38,181 nt of DNA from the NCBI GenBank assembly GCA_003568415.1, contig PWXV01000199.1:1-38181 (forward strand). The letters run 5' to 3'. The position numbers were made by a program, and so were the translations under genes. The notes below the pieces were generated by a model. The model was given only the letters and a program-made list of their open reading frames with translations, ran no database searches and was not told where the DNA came from. Position 1 is the first letter of the stretch, and every line of letters begins with the position of its first letter. The DNA is from Ignavibacteriales bacterium (GTDB lineage Bacteria; Bacteroidota; Ignavibacteria; T3Sed10-11). Positions 8,161 through 15,019 of this stretch are shown here, one piece after another.

Positions 8161-8717
8161 GATGCAACATACTCCGATAATTGTTCACGTAGTTCTTTCC
8201 GTGCACGGTGTAATCGTGATTTCACCGCGGGTACCGATATATCAAGTACCTGAGCCGTCTCTGCAGCCGTTAGCCCCTCGATATCACGCAATATGAATAC
8301 AATCCGATATTCAACGGGCAATTTCAGGATAGCCGTATCAAGCTGTTTCTGTAGTTCCTGAGACATAATCGTATCTAACGGTGTCGGGGTTCCCGCTGTC
8401 GTACTATTGGCCTGTTCTTGACTATCTTCAAGCTGAACCGACGCTTCATCAATCTTCCGCTGACGGTTTTGCATAAAGCAGTTATTCGTCACGATACTGT
8501 ACAACCAGGTACTGAATTTAGATTTTCCGTCAAATTGATGCAGTTTCCGGTAGACATTTACAAACGTATTCTGAAGTGCTTCTTCCGCTTTTTCACGATC
8601 GCGGCACACTTTGAATGCGAAACTGAATACGGTGCTTTCATACCGTCGCACCAATTCGCTGAACGCCTGCTTATCACCGTCAAGTATCTGACTAATAAGT
8701 GTATTTATCTCTCTCAT
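8157..8717 (-). CDS. ECF RNA polymerase sigma factor (sigma-70 family)
   Basis: Extracytoplasmic-function sigma factor of 186 aa. Region 2 spans about residues 10-75 (AFSELVRRYESTVFSFAF, then AEEALQNTFVNVYRKL). Region 4 lies near the C-terminus (LRDIEGLTAAETAQVLDIS, then VKSRLHRARKEL) with a helix-turn-helix that reads the -35 element. Region 2 of this kind melts and reads the -10. The linker (SQEQANSTTAGTPTPL) is low-complexity. It is co-transcribed with the overlapping anti-sigma gene. The ATG lies only four bases after the putative -10 block of its own promoter, so the mRNA is probably leaderless. No other ATG or ribosome site offers a better start. Confidence 0.95.
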   Translation of the reverse strand: MREINTLISQILDGDKQAFSELVRRYESTVFSFAFKVCRDREKAEEALQNTFVNVYRKLHQFDGKSKFSTWLYSIVTNNCFMQNRQRKIDEASVQLEDSQEQANSTTAGTPTPLDTIMSQELQKQLDTAILKLPVEYRIVFILRDIEGLTAAETAQVLDISVPAVKSRLHRARKELREQLSEYVAS

Positions 8718-8721
8718 CCGG

Positions 8722-8750
8722 TTAGATGCATACAGTTTATAAAGGATTCA
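8722..8750 (-). promoter_or_regulatory. Autoregulatory ECF-type promoter of the sigma operon
   Basis: Read on the minus strand: TGAATCCTTT, ten bases (ataaactgta), TGCATCTAA, then CCGG and the ATG of the sigma gene. It matches the promoter at 7848-7876 at all 19 block positions with identical spacing. ECF sigma factors usually activate their own promoters, which fits. Transcription would start at or within a few bases of the ATG. The rest of 8718-8860 is the divergent control region for the M29 peptidase gene, with no further motif recognised. Confidence 0.75.
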
Positions 8751-8860
8751 TCTATAAGGTAGTGATTGTGGTAAATAATAGCAATTTTCATTGAATTTCA
8801 ATCCTGCGTTCATTATTTTTGTAAATATCCAACCAAAAACCAATATAGAGTAATGCTGCT

Positions 8861-10012
8861 ATGAAAAATAAACTTTCCGAAGAAGAACTCTTTACCTTAA
8901 TCAAATCTGTTTTTAATCCGCAGGAAACAGATAAAAAATTAGCAATCGTAACGGATGTTCCGAATGAGCGCAGAAGCGACCACGAAATGTGGCAGGAACG
9001 TCGCGGTATTGTCTATGAATGGTTTCAACAGATCTCAAACCTTCGAAACAAATTTAGCTTTGATGCTGTTGATCTCTACTTATACGAAAATGCTGAGAGC
9101 AATAACGCCGATCTTCCCGACACATTTTATAAAATTAACACCATCGAGGAGCCGGTAAATGCGAGTATGCTCTCTTCAATGGGTGAGGAAGTAGCACGGG
9201 ATACCATTCTTGAACAGTACCAAATACTATTCGTACCGACTGAATATTCGGCAACTGCTCCGCTTAAAATGCTCGGGAAAAAATTCCCGTTCAGGGCTGC
9301 AACAATGCCGGGGTTTTCCCGTGCTATGATCCCTGCACTGGGGCTTGATTACCAGAAAGTTCATGAGAGGGTCATGACTTTAAAAAACCGACTGGACAAA
9401 GCGGAGGGTGCTGTTATACAACTTGCAGCAGATGGTACTACCTACGAATTATTCCTTGATCTCCGGCACCGCAAAGCGCACGCGAGTTCAGGTTTAATAC
9501 GCGACAGAGGTACTGCCGGAAATCTACCATCCGGTGAAACCTACATTGTGCCGTATGAAGGGGAAAATACAGAGGATCCGAGTCGTACGTCGGGTACTTT
9601 ACCTGTTCGTTTCGGAAATGATCTTTTATTATTTCATATCCATAAAAACCGGACCTATGAAATCGAAGGGGCAGGTAAAACAGCAGCGGAACAACAGAAT
9701 TTTTTAAAGGAAGAACCAGCTTACGGAAATATCGCAGAGCTTGGACTGGGAATACTCGACAGTTTCGGCATAGATGCTGTCGGCAGTGTACTCCTGGACG
9801 AGAAACTCGGTTTGCACGTCGCATTCGGTCGCAGTGAACATTTCGGCGGCATTACCGGCCCACTATCATTTAACAATCCAAAGAATGTAATTCATATGGA
9901 TTATGTGTACGTACCATCACTACAACCGGATATTACCGTGAAAATTGCCCGGCTCCAGTACGAGTCAGGTGAAGAAGAAACGATCATGGAGAACGGAAAA
10001 TACATCGTATAA
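8861..10012 (+). CDS. Aminopeptidase, M29 (thermophilic) family
   Basis: Metal-dependent cytoplasmic aminopeptidase of 383 aa. The M29 metal ligands can be placed by motif: E226 in LPSGETYIVP, E314 in LLDEKLG, H319 in GLHVAFG, and H345 and D347 in VIHMDYV. Their order and spacing match the AmpT/AmpS family, and FGG after the first His is also conserved. The N-terminal half is divergent, and the protein is slightly shorter than AmpS-type enzymes (about 410 aa), so its specificity is unknown. It is transcribed divergently from the ECF sigma operon across a 143-base gap. No good Shine-Dalgarno is visible (tagagtaatgctgct before ATG). Confidence 0.8.
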   Translation: MKNKLSEEELFTLIKSVFNPQETDKKLAIVTDVPNERRSDHEMWQERRGIVYEWFQQISNLRNKFSFDAVDLYLYENAESNNADLPDTFYKINTIEEPVNASMLSSMGEEVARDTILEQYQILFVPTEYSATAPLKMLGKKFPFRAATMPGFSRAMIPALGLDYQKVHERVMTLKNRLDKAEGAVIQLAADGTTYELFLDLRHRKAHASSGLIRDRGTAGNLPSGETYIVPYEGENTEDPSRTSGTLPVRFGNDLLLFHIHKNRTYEIEGAGKTAAEQQNFLKEEPAYGNIAELGLGILDSFGIDAVGSVLLDEKLGLHVAFGRSEHFGGITGPLSFNNPKNVIHMDYVYVPSLQPDITVKIARLQYESGEEETIMENGKYIV

Positions 10013-10094
10013 TCAACCATATTGAATATTTTAAAAAATTTACGTATATAGTATCGCTGTAGTTCCCCACTAACCAAATGAAAGGTAAGAACGT

Positions 10095-10682
10095 ATGAAA
10101 AATAACACTCATATTGCAATTGTTCTGATAGTTCTTTTGTCAGGTATTTTTATCCTTGGATGCGAACGCGAGGAGGTCGTTGAAGCAGATCCCCACGATG
10201 CATTCTTCCAGAATATGACTGAGATGTGCGGTCAGATGTTTAGTGGAGAGGCCGTCTTCCCTGATGACCCGGATCATCCGCTTGTTGATACCGAATTGCG
10301 GATACATTTCTCATCCTGCGATGATGATATTATACGTATCGAGTTATATCGCGACGTTGATTACTGGCATGGGGCATGGGTTATCGAAAAACGCGAGGAA
10401 GGTTTACATCTGTATCACGACCATTTAGGTGACGAGCGCACTGAAGCAGACCTCGGTGAAGATGATGCCCACGGTTATGGTGGATATGCAGACGATCGGG
10501 GATCTGTTTTAGTACAATACTTTCCGGCTGATGATATCACCGCGGAAATGATCCCTGAGGCCGAGACAAATGTCTGGATGATGGAGATCAATCCGGAAAC
10601 CAATGAGTTCGTGTATTATTTAGAAAGACATGATGAACCACGATTCCGCGTTGTATTTGACTTGACTCAACCGATAGAGTAA
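10095..10682 (+). CDS. Acidic lipoprotein of unknown function
   Basis: A 195-aa protein with a lipoprotein signal peptide: MKNNTH, a hydrophobic core, then FILGC with the lipidated Cys at about residue 23. The mature part is strongly acidic, with many Asp and Glu and several His (LHLYHDHLGDE, DDAHGYGGYADDR). I do not recognise a named domain. The ordered pattern of conserved-looking aromatic and acidic residues suggests a folded periplasmic domain rather than a linker. AAAGG about nine bases before the ATG serves as ribosome site. A strong terminator follows, so it is the end of its transcript. Confidence 0.8.
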   Translation: MKNNTHIAIVLIVLLSGIFILGCEREEVVEADPHDAFFQNMTEMCGQMFSGEAVFPDDPDHPLVDTELRIHFSSCDDDIIRIELYRDVDYWHGAWVIEKREEGLHLYHDHLGDERTEADLGEDDAHGYGGYADDRGSVLVQYFPADDITAEMIPEAETNVWMMEINPETNEFVYYLERHDEPRFRVVFDLTQPIE

Positions 10683-10706
10683 TTACAAATTTTTTTCTAC
10701 TATTCA

Positions 10707-10745
10707 AAACCCGGCACGGTCTCAGTTTACCTGCCGGGTTTTTTG
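10707..10745 (+). terminator. Rho-independent terminator after the acidic lipoprotein gene
   Basis: A 9-bp perfect stem (aacccggca / tgccgggtt) with a 16-base loop is followed by TTTT and ends directly before the arfB start region. It separates the lipoprotein transcript from arfB, unless arfB is read through. Confidence 0.85.
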
Positions 10746-10753
10746 TGTTAGGC

Positions 10754-11185
10754 ATGGAACAAAAAATTAAAATTCATAATCGACTTTCAATTCCCGAGCA
10801 TGAACTTCGATTTCGATTCGCACGGAGTGGTGGTCCGGGAGGTCAACACGTAAATAAAGCCGCTACCAAGGTAGAGCTTTTATTTGATATAAACAATTCA
10901 CCCTCCCTGAGTGATTCACAACGTGAAAGAATTGTGAAGAAATTAAAGAATCGAATTTCAACCGGAGGAATTTTACGAATTGAAGTGCAGGATACACGGA
11001 GTCAGGTTAAAAATCGTGAAATTGCCATTGAACGGTTCCGGGAGAATCTTGCCGAAGCACTAAAAACCCGCCGCCGGCGCGTATCGACATCACCTCCCGT
11101 ACAGGTACGGGAAAAACGGTTAAAGGAAAAGAAAAAACGAAGTGAGTTAAAAAAATTACGCCGTAAAGATGGTATGGATGATTAA
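10754..11185 (+). CDS. arfB: Alternative ribosome-rescue factor ArfB (peptidyl-tRNA hydrolase)
   Basis: Frees ribosomes stalled on broken mRNA by hydrolysing peptidyl-tRNA. It has the class-I release-factor GGQ motif (SGGPGGQHVNKAATKVEL, GGQ at about residues 29-31) but no codon-recognition domain. The basic tail (REKRLKEKKKRSELKK) enters the empty mRNA channel. At 143 aa it is the normal ArfB/YaeJ length. The ORF track begins at GTG 10745, but that lies against the upstream terminator T-run, and the family start fits ATG 10754 (MEQKIKI). No clear ribosome site is visible for either. Confidence 0.92.
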   Translation: MEQKIKIHNRLSIPEHELRFRFARSGGPGGQHVNKAATKVELLFDINNSPSLSDSQRERIVKKLKNRISTGGILRIEVQDTRSQVKNREIAIERFRENLAEALKTRRRRVSTSPPVQVREKRLKEKKKRSELKKLRRKDGMDD

Positions 11186-11205
11186 CACCGTCGTATATTT
11201 TAACA

Positions 11206-12072
11206 CTAAACTTCTTTAGGACGTGCTACCATAATACCGGTCATCCGCTCATTCATTGTTAGATACATCATCAGGTTTTTATCGGTTACTTCAACCGATC
11301 TTCCTGCCATGGGGGCGTGGAGGACGTGAATATTTCCATTCCGTTTTGTTGCCAAAGCCGTATGTTGAATATCAAGTCCACGGATATTTGTCGTAAATGC
11401 AAGGATATCTCCTTCTTTCAGATTTTCTTCGTACATATGTACATTCCCCTTCGGGATGAAGGTATACTCTCGCTTGTTAATAATCTCTTCCTGACGCTGA
11501 ATCGCCTGGTAATACTCATCATTTGCCAGCTGCCAATAACTATCCCGGTTGGTAGACATAAAGTTTATAGTTTTTCGAAATGGCTCGGCACCACCGATAT
11601 CCTGATTCGCGTCCTCAACAATTCCTTTTTGAATATTATCATAAATCCAGTCGGAGAAATAATGTAATCTGCTGGGATAGCCGTCAATTTCACCGTTGCG
11701 GTAACGAATCATCTGCAATTCCCGTGTGTAATCATCAAATGCAGTTGTTCCTTTCTTAATACACCGGGCAAGCGCAAGTGAATTCTCGACCAGGGTGACA
11801 CAATCAAACACCTTAAGATTGATAACCAGCCGCTCTTCCTCTGGTTCTTCAAGTGTATGGGCTTCGTATGGCGCCCCCTTAAACATTTTACCGATTTCAG
11901 ATACCACTTCCCCTATCGGTAATCGTGCAAGATTTTTATCGGCTGCAATAGAAAACGTTTGTTCACATATTTCCCGGTGTGTATCGACGAAAGCATTAAG
12001 CGGATGAGGGGGTAAGAAATAGCCGCCGGCGATGAGTGCTGTTGTATTAATGACAAAAGTTCTTCTTTTCAT
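11206..12072 (-). CDS. DUF1460 family, NlpC/P60-like amidase
   Basis: Predicted exported cell-wall hydrolase-like protein. DUF1460 proteins have an NlpC/P60-type fold with a Cys-His pair. The likely nucleophile is Cys in FDCVTLVEN and the likely base is His in DIQHTALATK. The N-terminus MKRRTFVINTTALIAGG has a twin-arginine-like RR-x-F signal followed by a hydrophobic stretch. I chose the second Met (12072) because it gives this signal directly, with GAGAGA upstream; the ORF track starts six codons earlier. It follows the DUF3267 gene on the same strand with a 28-base gap. The substrate (peptide or amide in peptidoglycan) is inferred. Confidence 0.82.
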   Translation of the reverse strand: MKRRTFVINTTALIAGGYFLPPHPLNAFVDTHREICEQTFSIAADKNLARLPIGEVVSEIGKMFKGAPYEAHTLEEPEEERLVINLKVFDCVTLVENSLALARCIKKGTTAFDDYTRELQMIRYRNGEIDGYPSRLHYFSDWIYDNIQKGIVEDANQDIGGAEPFRKTINFMSTNRDSYWQLANDEYYQAIQRQEEIINKREYTFIPKGNVHMYEENLKEGDILAFTTNIRGLDIQHTALATKRNGNIHVLHAPMAGRSVEVTDKNLMMYLTMNERMTGIMVARPKEV

Positions 12073-12100
12073 AGTATTTCTCTCATACAATAATGAACAA

Positions 12101-12724
12101 TTAGTTACTATTAAAATTTACGTGTTCTATGACAGTCCCTTTAAATGCGGTAAATCCGTCCTCGGTATCCTTAATTAAATAATGTTCCGGATATCGTTTC
12201 AAAACCCGCAAGCTGAGTAAATCGCCGCCGGCCCCTATTGCATTAAATACAAAAGGTACAATAAGCCACCAACCGATTCCGAAAAACAGACCGATTACAC
12301 ATAACAGCGATATAATAATCAGTGGCGCAGCTGCTATTCGCCTGTATGCATGCACCGTTAGAAAACCCCGGGTTGTGGCATATACAACCGGACCAAGTTC
12401 CTTCATCCACTTTGCACCAAAACGAGGACGACCTCCGTAATGCATGATTACTAATGCATGGCAGAGTTCGTGAATTGTAATGGTGCTGAATAATAAAACG
12501 ACCTGAATAAAAACATATAATCCTATTGACAACGATGGGAATGGAGACATTTGCATGGTCACCCACACCATGATACCCGCAATTCCTGCTATGCTGATTA
12601 AATAGAAAAATATTTGACGACCGGGACTTATTGGAGAATGTAGTACCCAGTCATCAATCAGATCATAGATCGTCCAACTTCTTACTTCAACCATATTATC
12701 CGGAAGGGTTCTGTAAAAATGCAT
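12101..12724 (-). CDS. DUF3267 membrane protein, putative zincin metalloprotease
   Basis: Integral membrane protein with an HExxH zinc motif (TIHELCHALVIMHYGG) inside a hydrophobic region, typical of DUF3267 putative zincins. Hydrophobic segments flank it (YLISIAGIAGIMVWVTM before; PLIIISLLCVIGLFFGIG and WWLIVPFVFNAIGAGGD after), giving about four or five membrane passes. The late GAGGDLLS Asp could be a third metal ligand, as in other membrane zincins. The start is ATG 12724, because AAGGAG lies three bases upstream. The ORF-track start (12742) would overlap the EVE gene. The gap to the EVE stop is 7 bases, so the two are coupled. The substrate is unknown. Confidence 0.82.
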   Translation of the reverse strand: MHFYRTLPDNMVEVRSWTIYDLIDDWVLHSPISPGRQIFFYLISIAGIAGIMVWVTMQMSPFPSLSIGLYVFIQVVLLFSTITIHELCHALVIMHYGGRPRFGAKWMKELGPVVYATTRGFLTVHAYRRIAAAPLIIISLLCVIGLFFGIGWWLIVPFVFNAIGAGGDLLSLRVLKRYPEHYLIKDTEDGFTAFKGTVIEHVNFNSN

Positions 12725-12731
12725 AGTCTCC

Positions 12732-13142
12732 TTATAAGCCACCCATTCCTAATATGGTGCTCCAGTATATTTTTTTTACCGGCACAACCGACAGACGGGA
12801 AATCCGAACCAACTCAAAATCTTTAAATGTTTTGTTTCCTTTTATATCGGCGAGGGGTACCGGATATGGTAATTTTCGAATAGGTTTTATTTTTATGACA
12901 ACTTGCTTATCGTCATCTGCATCCGGATCGGGATAGGGATTACTCATGACTTCCGCTATTCCGACAACTGCTCGCTCATTGCCCGTATGATAAACCAACA
13001 CTTTATCTCCCATCTTCATTTTCCTCAGGTATTTCAATGCCAGATTGTTCGAGACACCATCCCACACCGTTCGTCGATCTGCAACTAATTGATCAAATGA
13101 ATATTCTTCGGGTTCGGTCTTTAATAACCAGTATCCAGACAT
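12732..13142 (-). CDS. EVE domain protein
   Basis: Single EVE domain (PUA-like fold, thymocyte nuclear protein 1 family) of 136 aa. Signature blocks are YWLLKTEPEEYSFDQL, VWDGVSNNLALKYLRKM and GDKVLVYHTGNERAVVGIAEV. EVE domains bind modified bases, such as 5-methylcytosine derivatives in DNA or modified RNA, and often accompany restriction systems. Here it stands alone, as in the widespread housekeeping subgroup. The ORF track starts at GTG 13148; ATG 13142 (MSGYWLL) with GGAAAG upstream is preferred. It is first in the EVE-DUF3267-DUF1460 operon and divergent from glycerate kinase. Confidence 0.9.
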   Translation of the reverse strand: MSGYWLLKTEPEEYSFDQLVADRRTVWDGVSNNLALKYLRKMKMGDKVLVYHTGNERAVVGIAEVMSNPYPDPDADDDKQVVIKIKPIRKLPYPVPLADIKGNKTFKDFELVRISRLSVVPVKKIYWSTILGMGGL

Positions 13143-13258
13143 GAGCACTTTCCACTGTTTATGCTTGGGAATGAAAATATCTTTGAGTACTTGCTAAGTA
13201 GTAATATAATAAATATTTTTAAGTTGAAAAAATTTTTTGATAAATAGAAGCTAATGCT

Positions 13259-14392
13259 ATGACAATTTTACTATGTCCGGATTCATTTAAAGATTGCCTG
13301 TCTGCAATCGATGTAACACAAGCACTTTTAAATGGCATCAAATCGATAAAATCTGATAGTAAGGTTATGCTTTTTCCAATGGCGGATGGCGGTGAGGGAA
13401 CATCGGATATTCTCAATTACCATCTGAGTGGTCGTTGGCAGCAGTGCGCAGTCCACGACCCGCTTCAACGGATCATTGATAGCCGATATTTACTACTGAA
13501 TGATCGAAATACAGCAATAATTGAACTGGCAAAAGCATCCGGTCTTGAGCTCCTGAAATCCACAGAGAGAAATCCTCTCCACACTACAACGCTCGGCACG
13601 GGCGAACTCATACGCGATGCACTCGATAACAATATCACTGAAATTATTTTAACCATCGGTGGGAGTGCAACCGTAGACGGTGGCACCGGTATTGCCGCTG
13701 CTTTAGGATTCAGGTTTATTGACAAAAATGGAAAAGAATTTACACCGGTCGGCGGAACATTACAAAATGTATCCCGGATTGATACTACTAACCTTCACCC
13801 GTCTTTCAATAAAATAAAATGGGTTATTGCGTCGGATGTTAAAAACGTCTTGAATGGCCCCGAAGGAGCAGCAGCTGTTTATGGCCCGCAAAAAGGTGCC
13901 GATGAAAACGCGGTTACTATACTTGCACAAGGACTCGAACACTTATCAAACTGCATAGAGGCTGACACGGGTTTCGCGGCTGATAACCACACCGGCACGG
14001 GCGCCGCAGGAGGTGCCGCACTTTTCCTTATGGCATACGGGAATGCCTCGTTGCAATCAGGGTTTGATATTATCGACGAGCTTACCCGGTTTCAATCTGC
14101 AGTTGCCTCTGCGTCACTCGTCATAACCGGTGAAGGGAAACTCGACTCACAAACACAATACGGAAAAGTAGTTTCATCGATTTCTCATCATACACGAAAA
14201 ATGAAAGTACCATTGATCGTTGTGTGCGGAGCAACAAGGGACGATCCGGAAACTATAGCAAAAAACTTAGAAATTCATCAACTTTATATAATTCGTAATC
14301 GTGCAAAAAACGACGAAGACTCAATGAAAAACGCTCACCAATATCTTGAAGAGATCGGCACAGAAATTGCACAAAAATTTTTTTCAGGTTAA
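13259..14392 (+). CDS. Glycerate kinase
   Basis: Phosphorylates D-glycerate with ATP to 2- or 3-phosphoglycerate, feeding lower glycolysis. It belongs to the GlxK/GarK (glycerate kinase type-1) family: LLCPDSFKDCLSA at the N-terminus, MADGGEGTSD at about residue 40, GGSATVDGGTG near 135 and VITGEGKLDSQTQYGK near 285. At 377 aa it has the full family length. The product isomer (2-PG for GarK/GlxK) is assumed by homology. It is transcribed divergently from the EVE gene across about 115 AT-rich bases. It has an unusual start context (aagctaatgct then ATG) with no clear ribosome site. Confidence 0.95.
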   Translation: MTILLCPDSFKDCLSAIDVTQALLNGIKSIKSDSKVMLFPMADGGEGTSDILNYHLSGRWQQCAVHDPLQRIIDSRYLLLNDRNTAIIELAKASGLELLKSTERNPLHTTTLGTGELIRDALDNNITEIILTIGGSATVDGGTGIAAALGFRFIDKNGKEFTPVGGTLQNVSRIDTTNLHPSFNKIKWVIASDVKNVLNGPEGAAAVYGPQKGADENAVTILAQGLEHLSNCIEADTGFAADNHTGTGAAGGAALFLMAYGNASLQSGFDIIDELTRFQSAVASASLVITGEGKLDSQTQYGKVVSSISHHTRKMKVPLIVVCGATRDDPETIAKNLEIHQLYIIRNRAKNDEDSMKNAHQYLEEIGTEIAQKFFSG

Positions 14393-14650
14393 ATTATTGC
14401 AACCACAAAATCGAAGGTCAACGCTTGCGGTTTTATGAGTATTCTGCTATATTAAAAAGACAACTAACTGTACTCTGAACTTTGCTCTTTTTGTATGGAA
14501 TAATTGTTGCTACAACCATTAGAAACTTTCCGTAGAATGTTCCAATGGAGGCAGTCACAACCGTCATCGCGGTAATAGGAAAACTGCATTTGACAGCGAA
14601 AAGCAAACAAGGGTACGTATCATATGATTCCTTTGGGGAGGATAATCCTA
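14393..14650 (+). other. 258-base gene-free region, probable csp leader
   Basis: No credible ORF or RNA gene is visible. It probably holds the 3' end of the glycerate kinase transcript and the promoter plus 5' leader of the cold-shock gene. Long structured leaders are known for cspA-type genes, where they act as thermosensors, but I cannot show such a fold here. The last bases contain the strong ribosome site GGGGAGGA (14635-14642). Confidence 0.45.
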
Positions 14651-14854
14651 ATGGAAGAAGGTACCGTAAAATGGTTCAATGCTTCCAAAGGCTACGGATT
14701 TATTCAACGAGAAGCAGGTGAAGACGTTTTTGTCCATTATAAATCAATTATTGCTGATGGATACAAAACACTCAATCAGGGAGAACGGGTACAATTTGAT
14801 GTTGAAGAGGGTCCAAAAGGCCTGCAAGCAAAGAACGTAAAGAAAATATCATAA
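14651..14854 (+). CDS. Cold-shock protein, CspA family
   Basis: Small OB-fold single-stranded nucleic acid binding protein, 67 aa from the chosen start. RNP1 is KGYGFIQ and RNP2 is DVFVHY, both canonical, and [11 protein letters not shown] opens the domain. These proteins act as RNA chaperones in the cytoplasm. The ORF track starts at 14624, but GGGGAGGA ends 8 bases before ATG 14651 (MEEGTVKWF), which is the typical family start. The gene appears to be a single transcription unit: a gene-free region lies upstream and a hairpin follows. Confidence 0.95.
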   Translation: MEEGTVKWFNASKGYGFIQREAGEDVFVHYKSIIADGYKTLNQGERVQFDVEEGPKGLQAKNVKKIS

Positions 14855-14860
14855 ATGAAT

Positions 14861-14886
14861 AACCCCGGCAGGCCCCTGTCGGGGTT
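14861..14886 (+). terminator. Hairpin terminator of the cold-shock gene
   Basis: A stem of 11 pairs with one G-T wobble (aaccccggcag / ctgtcggggtt) and a 4-base loop starts 6 bases after the csp stop. The following run is caaataaact, so the T-tract is poor, but the stem is very stable. Confidence 0.7.
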
Positions 14887-15019
14887 CAAATAAACTGCTC
14901 TTGTGAGTAAAGTTGGAATAATATGTGGAACCTTCCTCACTACCACTGTTATTATCATAATCTACTGACATAATTAAAATGTTTGTATTTAGACAGAATC
15001 ACCTAAGTAGGAGTGACTT

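Noticed and set aside
10745-10753. GTG at 10745 as the arfB start
   Set aside because: It abuts the T-run of the terminator, and the conserved ArfB N-terminus begins at the ATG three codons later.
12732-13142. EVE protein as part of a modification-dependent restriction system
   Set aside because: No endonuclease, helicase or methyltransferase gene is nearby; the neighbours are DUF3267, DUF1460 and glycerate kinase.
14590-14595. TTGACA as a -35 box for the cold-shock gene
   Set aside because: No acceptable -10 box lies 16-18 bases downstream (the bases read gtacgt or tacgta), and it would give almost no leader.
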